Made by a program: the position numbers and the translations under genes | Assembly: GCA_946811695.1 (NCBI GenBank) | Contig: OX328123.1 | Coordinates: 37,599,054-37,663,053, forward strand | Source of the DNA: Gonocerus acuteangulatus | Taxonomy: Eukaryota; Arthropoda; Insecta; Hemiptera; Coreidae | Direction of reading: 5' to 3' | DNA: 64,000 nucleotides | The notes under the pieces: model-generated | The model's database searches: none | What the model was told of the DNA's origin: nothing | The model's input: the letters and a program-made list of their open reading frames with translations, nothing else | Shown: positions 56,407 to 64,000 of the stretch, one piece after another | Layout of the letters: the number at the start of each line of letters is the position of its first letter | Position numbering within the stretch: position 1 is the first letter of the stretch

Positions 56407-57062
56407 CATATATACAGCAGAAGGTCAAACTGAAAAAATTGAAATCATGAATAGTTTCTACGTGTTTGAAATTCATCTAAAATAAGATATTTATAGTTTG
56501 GTTACATTTGGAGTTAATGAAGAATTCGAATGAAATGTTATTAACAGACATGAAAAGTTTTGTGATATTCGTATATTTTCTTACATTTTTTGTTTAAATA
56601 ATCTTTGCGCATTGGCTACTGAGGCCATTAGAACACTTTCAAAACGGTTAGAAAGTCGTGGGAAGTAAAACATGACCGTTCGGAAGCTTTGTAAGTTCTA
56701 TACAAAAAAGATTCAGAAGCAATTTTTGATGGGGGGAATCGTAGAAATAAGTGCTTAAAACTTCGAAAATGTTAGATTTTTTCATTTGAACAGTTGTTTG
56801 TCTGTGTTTAAATCACTTTTTAAATTGTATTTAACGGTAACATTAGTATTTTAGTAAAAGTAAGAAAATGAGAGACATATTTTTAATACTGCCTTCCTAG
56901 ATCGTACTTTGATAAGGTTGCGGCACTTATTTCCGCTTATGATACTGACAGTTTCCTGTTTTAGCGCCTTAAGTCTTCCTTCTCCGCGAAATTTTATTTT
57001 GTATTTTTCACGAAAGATAACAACAACCTTGCTAACAACAACCAATTTATACATAGATCCAT
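56230..57062 (+). mobile_element. Family 1 HINE-like fragment with (TA)n
   Basis: Core words in family order (ATTTTCGGTTTGGGTACTTA, (TA)n 56355-56402, GGTTACATTTGGAGTTAATG, ..TATACAAAAAAGATTC.., ..TTTAGCGCCTTAAG..). No clean termini. Here the (TA)n lies at a different place than in copies A-C. Confidence 0.5.
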
Positions 57063-57066
57063 AAGA

Positions 57067-57560
57067 TTACAGTCAAATTTGGATGTCGATCTAAGCAAAC
57101 TTCATCAGCTGGCATTTCCAAATCGTGAACCTTGGACTCTTCACGCACCCAAAATGGATTTTTCACTTACTAGATACATCAAAAGAGATACCGCCCCTAT
57201 GACAGTCCAGGCTGTATTCAAAAGAAGCAGATTGAAGTATCATGGAGCAACAGAAATATACACAGATGGTTCCAAAACTCATGATGGCGTAGGATGTGCA
57301 GTAGTGGACAATGCCAGAATACAATATTATCCCTACCAAATCTAAGTTCTATTTACACAGCAGAGCTACTAGCATTAAGCAAAGCAGTAACTAGTTTAAA
57401 TGAAAATACTAATAACTAGTGATATGCACAGACTCACTGTCTTCTCTCCTTTCAATACAAAACTTCTATTCCCGCAATGCGATCATTTCAGACCTTATTG
57501 AGGGAATAGATTTTCATTACAATACAAATCAACACGTTTGCTCTAACGCAACATTTTAGC
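57067..57560 (+). pseudogene. LINE RNase H domain fragment
   Basis: Open frame 57079-57345 holds ATEIYTDGSKTHDGVGCAVV, the first RNase H motif (TDGSK) of I/Jockey-group LINEs. After a frame change comes SIYTAELLALSKAVTSL (about 57350-57400), then CTDSLSSLLSIQNFYSRNAI (about 57425-57485), the second and third motifs with the acidic residues. Frame breaks show it is dead. RT not present upstream. Confidence 0.78.
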
Positions 57561-57861
57561 TCTGAAGCTGCCATATTTAATTTATGTGTGAGGCAACAAG
57601 AATCGTAGTAACATGCTCGTACAAATGTTCTTATATAAAATAAGGAGATTCTTAAGTATTTCAATTACTGAACATATTGATAAAGATGCTACTAGTTAGT
57701 TGTTTTAATTTTATGACATCTTTCTTAGAAGTGATTTGATACATAAATCCATAATAGAATAGGATTAAATACAAGGATAATTGATTATCTATTCATTTGT
57801 ATCAACGAACCCTCCGATAAAGTTAATAAATACTACATAATCTGCAAAGACTATTAAAAAT

Positions 57862-57915
<54 letters not shown>

Positions 57916-58380
57916 AAGAACTATAGAAAATACCATTAAAGATATCAACTTCTTAACTTAGGATTTGAATTTGATAGAGAAAAATATTTAGGTAGTTTAA
58001 TTACTTTTTTATCTATTACATTTCATATTATTTACGCCATGTCATGATTATCTCTTATCTATAATGCAAGCTAAATCCAGGCGTACCTATATTAGATCTG
58101 GAAACAACTCCACATCAAAAGTCAATCTTTATTTTTTCGGTAAGCACTCTCTACCTATGTCTCCTATGAGAAATTTTTAATTTTTTGTTTTCTTTTAAAT
58201 TAATTGTTTTTAAAAAATATCTCTATGATTACTGAAGGTCAACATTTTATATCAGTTAAATTTATAAAGATTAAAAGAGAATATTAATTCCCGTAGTCTT
58301 TGCCCTTTGCGGTGCCTTCTAGGCTTCACTCTGCAATTTTCTTTTTTCATATTTAAGTTATTATAATCTTTCTTGTTTTT
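57561..58380. other. AT-rich sequence with long A-run
   Basis: A-run of about 45 at 57868-57914, possibly the tail of a retroposed sequence whose body I cannot identify. No gene. Confidence 0.4.
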
Positions 58381-58880
58381 GTGTCTGAAATGTATATAAA
58401 ACAATTCTGTTATAAGCCCAGAGGGGCAGATACTTCTGCAAAGCGCAGAAGTTTTTTTGGCGTGACTGCTCACTCGTCTATCCAGTCAGTCCTCGCTTGT
58501 CGCCCATTTCGAAATTCCCATTCATATGATAGAATATCATTTATGCTGAGTGATATCCATGCGGAATTCAAACTTGACGAAATTATTGGATTTTTCAAAT
58601 AAAATGTTTTAGAAGAGGTAAATGCACTAACTGAGGTGACACCTACAGCTCGCCTATCTAAACTTAATGATTTTTTTGTTTTTGGAAATTTCGATACCGT
58701 ACCAAGCGACGATTCTCTTACGAAAGCAGAAGTCCAGGGTTGCAATTTTTTGAAAATCAGGAAGAAGAGTATGTTAAATAATTTTAAATATTTAAAAAAA
58801 ATTGTTTATCAAATTCAACACGCCCCTGGCGACATCAGCCAATGGCCTCATAGCCATAGCTCTGGTCTTGGTTTATAAGC
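58381..58880 (+). pseudogene. Possible coding relic of unknown family
   Basis: Two adjoining frames (58381-58602 and 58636-58878) have less AT-biased codon content than random frames here, e.g. SYDRISFMLSDIHAEFKLDE, then VTPTARLSKLNDFFVFG. The opposite strand is open too (58470-58745), so the signal is ambiguous. No domain recognised; a hAT or other transposon-derived protein is possible. Confidence 0.25.
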
Positions 58881-59413
58881 CTATCATCAACATTTAATTT
58901 TCATAGCAGCAATCATTGGAATATTCTTTTTTACTGTTACAAGTAAATGTACACTTTTCATAACTTGAATTATGTGTGTGTTTATTGAACATTACGCTTA
59001 TCAATTTATTATTATGAGTTACAAAAGTAATTTGTGATATTTGGGTTGATGGAAAAAAGTAGGTAAATTATTCATTTTTGACCAGTATTGTACCCAAAAC
59101 ATATTTTTTAAAGATTTCCTTTATATAAAAGAAATAATGAATGTGAAAGTTTGTCCTGTAAGAAAAATAAGAATTACCTAATTCAATATAACCTCCAACA
59201 TCCTGAATTTATTTCATTATTATCCATTATGAATTTCCGTCATTATTTTAAAATTATTATCAACCAGGCATCTTTAACTTTTACAATATTTGTTTTTAAA
59301 AATAATATTTTATTTCAAAATTAATTATTATTATTTTATAGTAAAAGTACACATTATTTTATATGAATAGAAATAATGAATGAAGAAGAAAAAACAATTA
59401 ATTATTCATTAAA
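58881..59413. other. Unassigned AT-rich sequence
   Basis: Nothing recognised. Confidence 0.4.
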
Positions 59414-60172
59414 CTAGCTGTTACCCGGCGTGCCATGCTACCTGCATCTAGAACAGCAACAATAAATTACAAACCAAGTAAGTAATATTAAAATCTAACA
59501 ACAAAAATCGCTAACTGTTCGGGTTCACAGTTTCGTACCTGCGACCTCCGAACTGTGAGTCCTGGACAAGTTTTACCTAGCTTGTAACACCCCCGGATCA
59601 CGACCTACATGTGCGTCAAGTTTGGCCAAAATCGGTCAAACGGTGTGGATATGAATAAGGAACAACCAGGCAGACAAACAGATGATACACGTTTTTGACC
59701 TACCTATGACACTCCCCGTATCAGAATCTATCTGGGTGCCAAGTTTGGTCAAAATCGGTCAAAAGGTGTGGATTTGTATAAGGAACAATCATACAGACAT
59801 ACAACTGGTAGACGTTTTTTACCTATCCTATGACAATCCCCCTATCAAGAAATACCTGTGTTCCAAGTTTTATCAAAATCGGTCGAACGGTGTGGATTTG
59901 TATAAATAACAAACATACTTACAGGCAGCTGGTAGATTTTGTTGACTTAGCCTATGATACTCCCAGTATCGAGACCTGCCAGTGTGCCAAGATTGATCAA
60001 AGTCGGCCAACGGTGTGGATTTGTATACGGAACAAACATACACAGACAGCTGGTAGACGATTTTGACATAGCCTACGAGAATTCCCGTATTAAGAACTAC
60101 CAGTATTCCAAGTTCGGTTAAAATCGGTCAAACGGTGTGGATTTGTATAAGGAACAAACAGACAGACACTTA

Positions 60173-60176
<4 letters not shown>
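59414..60176 (-). mobile_element. Helitron-like element, copy 3, with tandem array
   Basis: The 3' end on the minus strand (GCCGGGTAACAGCTAG, CTAG at 59417-59414, T flank) matches copies 1 and 2. The other end runs through GACAGACACTTAATTTA into a TA array, where the TC start is eroded. The body is mainly a 123-bp tandem array. Confidence 0.7.
59560..60176. repeat. 123-bp tandem array, 5 units
   Basis: GGTGTGGAT starts at 59642, 59765, 59889, 60012 and 60134 (spacings 122-124). Each unit contains CAAGTTTGGTCAAAATCGGT-like text and ..GGAACAAAC.., the sequence found once at the 5' end of copies 1 and 2. So the terminal unit of the Helitron was amplified here. Confidence 0.95.
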
Positions 60177-60199
<23 letters not shown>

Positions 60200-60203
<4 letters not shown>

Positions 60204-60515
60204 CAGTAAACAATATCACTCAAATGTATAGTTTTCATTAAAAGAAAGAAAAATTTTAATGTATTTTAACGAAAAATTTCAATCAAATAAATCATTTTTA
60301 TTCTATAAAAATTTTCATTCAATAAAATTATTTTCAATCAATAAAAATTTTCATTCAATAAATCATTGTTATTCAATAATGAATAAAAATAAAAATTTAC
60401 GTTATTCATTGAATTCACTGAATAATGAATTCATTAATAATGAAAATTATTCATTATTCTGAATGAAATATCAAATTTATTCATTATTCATTATTCTGAA
60501 TGATTTTTGCCCAAC
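60200..60515. repeat. Degenerate ATTCATTCAATAAA simple repeats
   Basis: Irregular reiterations of TTCATTCAATAAA and GAATAATGAAT words. The open frame at 60259-60462 is a by-product. Confidence 0.75.
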
Positions 60516-60549
60516 ACTGGTACTATGGTCCTTCCGTCAGATTATCCCA

Positions 60550-60745
60550 TTTACAGATACCGATTAAAGTAATTAAAGGCTCAATGTGCCTACCGACGGT
60601 CTGGGACTCCGTATCCAACTCTCAAACAACGATACTAGAAGATCAAATCTTTAGTACGCTCCCCACTCAAGAAATAACACCAAACCAATATTTCGTATTG
60701 GTACTCCAGAGCATTAGTCGAGTGCTCTACCACTGACAAGGGGAC
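60550..60745 (-). mobile_element. tRNA-derived SINE, family B, diverged
   Basis: Minus strand begins TGTAGTCCCCTTGTCAGTGG with A box-like CAGTGGTAGAGC, and shares the body (ACTAAAGATTTGATCTTCTA; GCCTTTAATTA) with 27634-27970. The B box is decayed. Confidence 0.65.
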
Positions 60746-60853
60746 TACAGCGATGGGGTCACCGATCTTGACCATTGTTTTTTTCTGGTGATTCTACATC
60801 CAAAAATAGACGACACGTGTCCGAGCGTTCCGTTCAATGCCCCTTTGGAGCTG

Positions 60854-62330
60854 AGAAATAAAATAACATAGGTTGAAAGTGCTTTATTTTTTAAATCCTG
60901 TTTAGAAAATGATATCGACATGATTTTTTTCGCCAATTCATTTGTTTTATAGAGTAGATTAAGGGAAAAATACGATCGTTAAACAATAATTTATATTGTA
61001 CATGTTTACGTTTTTAAGTAAACTGGTATACATTTTTTTACACCAAAAATAATAGCAGATTTAAAAACAGCACCCAAAGGAACCTTAAGGTAGTGAATAT
61101 CATTAAAAAAAAAAATAATGATTTTTCCCAGTCTGGAAGAGACTAAAAAATTGTAAGCGAAAAAGAAACGTGACGTTTGGAAATTCAATATCTCCCCTTG
61201 GGATAATCCGATTTTTACGTAATTGAAATCTTTCAAAAGAAGAAAGACTCCTTTTTCTAACCATATAAATGACTATCGTATTATCTCAAAAGGTACTTGC
61301 AAAAAGTGGGTTTCAAAATAAAAATAAAATGTAAACGTTTTTGTATATAACGGCGATCCCAAAACACGTAGAAACACCCCGATTAGAGGGAAATGTGTCA
61401 TATTAGGTCCTTTATTGAGCATCCAAGTTTGGTTTAAATTGGGTAAATATTCTTTGAAATATGGCCGGATTGATGAATCTTTAACAAAATTTTGAGGGTC
61501 CCCCTAAGCGAAATTTAAAATACATTTTTTTTTATTTTTGTAATATTGCCAAAATTTGAATTTAGGGGGTTTTCAATGTGCTAAAAACGAATCTGACCCC
61601 TAAATTCAAATTTTGGGAATATTACAAAAATAAAAATAAATGTATTTTAAATTTTGGTAAGGGGGACCCTTAAAATTTTGTTAAAGATTCAACAATCTGG
61701 CCATATTTCAAAGAATATTTACCCGATTCAAACCTTGGGGGGTCAATAAAGGCCCTAATGATACACATTTCCTTTTAATTGGGGTGTTTCTACGAGTTCT
61801 GGGATTGACGTTATGTGCAAAAACGTTTACAGTTCATTTTTATTTTGAGAACCATTTTTTGCAAGTACCTTTAGAGATAATACAACAGTCATTTATATTG
61901 TTAGAAAAAGGAGTCTTTCTTCTTTTGAAAGATTTCAATGACGTAAAAATCGAATAATCTCAAGGGGAGATATTGAATTTCAAAACGTCTGGTTACTTTT
62001 TCGCTTACAAAGTTTTAGTCTCTTCTAGACTGGGAAAAATCATTATTTTTTGTTTTCAATGATATTCACCACATTAGGGTTTCTTGGGGTGCTGAGTTTA
62101 AATCTGCTATTATTTTTGGTGAAAAAAAAAAATGTATAATACTAGTTTACCTGAAAACGTAAGCATATTTTTTAATTTATTTGACGATGTATAAATTATT
62201 GTTTAGCGATTATATTTTTCCTTTAATCTACTCTGTAAAACAAATGAATTGGTGAAAGAATCATGTCGATACCATTTTCTAAACTCGATATAAAAAATAA
62301 AGCACTTTCAACCTATTTTATTTTATTTCT
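60854..62330. mobile_element. Large palindrome (foldback element)
   Basis: Arms 60854-61568 and 61597-62330 are reverse complements with scattered changes, around a 28-bp centre (TTTAGGGG / CCCCTAAA borders). The ends read AGAAATAAAATAACATAGG and its inverse. The right end cuts the LINE at 62331. No coding capacity; the frame 61006-61236 lies in an arm. Superfamily unknown. Confidence 0.85.
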
Positions 62331-62635
62331 AGTACACATTCTCTATTTATAAATGCATTTAATATTTCACTCTCCAGCCTTAAGATGTGGTCCATTGTAG
62401 AATGATTTTTTTTCAAGCCACATATTAAACCGGATAGTAAATTATTTCTTTCAAGAAACCAAACTAGACGTTTTTTTAATATTCGCTCGAATATTTTACT
62501 AACACAACTGGTCAAGGCGATGGGTCTGTAGCTCCCTGGTTCGGTCTTGTCTTTACGCCTGGTTGGTCGGGGTTTCAACACTGGAATCACTATTGACTCT
62601 CTCCAACATATGGGGAAAATACCCTTGTCATACAC
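62331..62635 (-). pseudogene. LINE reverse transcriptase, first motifs
   Basis: About 100 residues: WRESIVIPVLKPRPTRR, GSYRPIALTSCVSKIFERIL, a strong match in form to RT motifs 1-2 of Jockey/CR1-group LINEs (IP.LKPGK.P....YRPI.LTS...K..E), then LERNNLLSGLICGLKKNHST, where the family has Q.GFR..RST. Catalytic motifs A-C are lost to the palindrome's insertion or a deletion at 62331. Confidence 0.88.
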
Positions 62636-62961
62636 ATTGTTTACAATGAAGCATTCCAGAATTGGGTAGATTTTTAAGCATCGTGTAATACATTCCGTCT
62701 TGTCCAGGAGAGGTATTTTTTGTACATTTCAGTGCGTTTTGTAGTTCGTCAATGGTAAAGTCTTCGTTTAGTGGATGTTGTTGTTTGATTTTTATTGTCA
62801 TTAATGGAGTTTCAGTATTATTTTTGGCAGTAGAAAATCTCTAGTATAATTGGAGTCACTGGATATTTCAGATAAGTGGCGTCCTAAAATGTTAACTATG
62901 TCTTGTCAGTGAAAATTGTATTGTCTGATTGAATTCCTGCTACTGTCTGTATTTTTTGTGT

Positions 62962-62970
62962 TGTATTTTA

Positions 62971-63029
<59 letters not shown>

Positions 63030-63192
63030 GGCGCGTCTACTTCTAGATCATTAGCCCCGACATCCAGGGTGCAGCGAGGAATTTTCCCAGCGAGCCTTGA
63101 GATGAGAAAATTCCTGCCGGAGGTGGGAATCGAACCCACCATCTCCCGCTTATGAATCCAGCGCGCTAGCCACTAGACTACGGGAGACCCCT
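62962..63192 (-). mobile_element. tRNA-derived SINE, family A, inserted in the LINE
   Basis: T-run 62972-63027 (the A tail), body, then tRNA-like head with B box GGTTCGATTCC and CAT at the anticodon position on the minus strand. TATTTTACCT appears at both sides (about 62964-62973 and 63192-63201), a target duplication of roughly 10 bp inside LINE sequence. Close in sequence to 2581-2803. Confidence 0.88.
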
Positions 63193-63209
63193 ATTTTACC
63201 TATTGTTTG

Positions 63210-63710
63210 CTATATTAGTTCAGGTGGTGTATGTCTGTTCAGGGAATTTAAAAAATCTATCCAACAACGTTTTTTATTTTCTTTCATAATCCTTCGGGAG
63301 ATTGATTTCGCCTTTTTATATTGGATAAGGTTTTCAGTTGATGGGAAATGTGAGAATTTTCTGAGAGCTTTTCGACGTTCTCTCACAGCCTGACTGCAGT
63401 CTTGGTTCCACCAGGGTACAGGTGCTCTTTTGGTGTTTGTACTAGTTTTAGGAATAGACATCTCAGAAGCCTCTTTGATTAGTTTATTAAAGTCTTCGAT
63501 TGTTGAAATGTTAGAAATTTTACTATTTATAAGGTTTTGAAATTTTGGCCAGTTCGCCTTGTTGAAATTATATTTTGGTGGTCTTTGAAAAATCTCATGC
63601 TGACTTTGGCTATACAATACAACTGGGAAGTGATCGCTATTATAGTTGTCTTTACAGACTTCTACATTGAAGCGAGTGAAGACATCAGAAGTACTGGCAG
63701 CAATGTCCAT
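63210..63710 (-). pseudogene. LINE endonuclease end and linker
   Basis: 166 residues: CKDNYNSDHFPVVLY with the endonuclease SDH motif (25-27), then RPPKYNFNKANWPKF, the linker opening, and APVPWWNQDCSQAVRERRKALRKF, the W-W-..-C..A..R..A...F block of Jockey-group ORF2. No RT follows directly because of the SINE. Inactive but well preserved. Confidence 0.88.
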
Positions 63711-64000
63711 GTTACTAAAAGTACCATGGCGAGGGCAAAGGTGAGTGGGCTAGAGCAATTGAATGTTATCAAATCCCACTTTTCTAAGCATTCAGACACT
63801 CTTCTACCTCTGCTGTTGATCCTGGATGACCTCCAGTGTATGTGCTCAGCGTTTACATCACCCGTCACTACTATAGGAGGTGGTAGCTGAGTGAATAATT
63901 CATCAAGAAGATGAGTATTAATTGATTCGTTTGGTGGAATGTAAAGGCTGCCAATGGTGATTCTATAAGGGATGTGTACTGATGCAGCGACTGCTTGGAG
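63662..64000 (-). pseudogene. LINE AP endonuclease, N-terminal part (runs off window)
   Basis: From the window edge: VAASVHIPYRITIGSLYIPP, then PPPIVVTGDVNAEHIHW (family GDFNAHH..W; the F is V here), NSRGRRVSECLEKWDLITF. These are the middle motifs of the APE-type endonuclease that nicks target DNA. A frame change separates it from the SDH part near 63700. Confidence 0.85.

Larger units (their letters stand above)
62331..64000 (-). mobile_element. Jockey-like non-LTR retrotransposon, enters from the right edge
   Basis: Minus-strand order: AP endonuclease (64000-63600), linker (63600-63200), SINE insertion (62962-63192), then a linker with PGQDGM and the start of RT (to 62331). The left end is cut by the palindrome. 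Frame breaks occur near 63700, 63209 and 62640. Confidence 0.85.

Overview
The window looks like intergenic, repeat-packed nuclear DNA of an invertebrate animal, most likely an arthropod. It is AT-rich, full of (TA)n microsatellites, and carries relics of mariner, Jockey/I-type and R2-type LINEs, Copia, Penelope-like elements (PLEs), tRNA-derived SINEs, Helitrons and several MITE families. I see no intact host protein gene, no true tRNA or rRNA gene and no CRISPR. All assignments were made by eye from motifs and internal sequence comparison; no database was searched and species was not determined.

Layout. 0-9 kb: a hAT-type MITE, a PLE end, a tRNA-like SINE, one (TA)n-cored rolling-circle-like element (called family 1 here) invaded by a PLE end, and a palindromic MITE. 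9.0-15.9 kb: two long non-autonomous Helitron-like copies head to head, forming a multi-kilobase inverted repeat; one arm holds a dead Copia fragment. 16.2-17.7 kb: the 3' part of an R2/NeSL/CRE-type LINE (reverse transcriptase end, zinc knuckle, restriction-like endonuclease). 20-23.6 kb: a family 2 element with a 143-bp tandem core, split at its (TA)n tract by a 1.7-kb foldback element and flanked by a 96-bp direct duplication. 26.8-30.5 kb: family 1 copies back to back, invaded by two PLE relics and a SINE. 31.8-36.9 kb: two further family 2 loci, one carrying a 51-bp minisatellite. 38.9-44.6 kb: a family 1 copy holding the best-preserved protein-coding element of the window, a PLE with reverse transcriptase, GIY-YIG endonuclease and a hammerhead ribozyme motif. 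45.3 kb: a fragment resembling the zinc-binding part of RAG1/Transib-like proteins. 49-64 kb: LINE RNase H and 3' fragments, a PLE endonuclease tail with hammerhead, a decayed mariner, a Helitron with a 123-bp tandem array, a 1.5-kb palindrome, and a Jockey-like LINE running off the right edge with a SINE inserted in it.

How the parts relate. Families 1 and 2 share one architecture: a 5' terminal hairpin, a short subterminal repeat whose reverse complement recurs near the 3' end, a (TA)n tract plus tandem core, and a 3' GCAG-n-CTGC hairpin before a T-run. The subterminal repeats differ between families but match within each family. This resembles Helentron-derived HINE elements (DINE-1 of Drosophila, pearl elements of bivalves). 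The (TA)n tracts of these elements were hit repeatedly by other elements (foldback, SINE, PLE), so the nesting order can be read. Some PLE ends keep a complete minimal hammerhead core and others have lost half of it, giving a small series of ribozyme decay.
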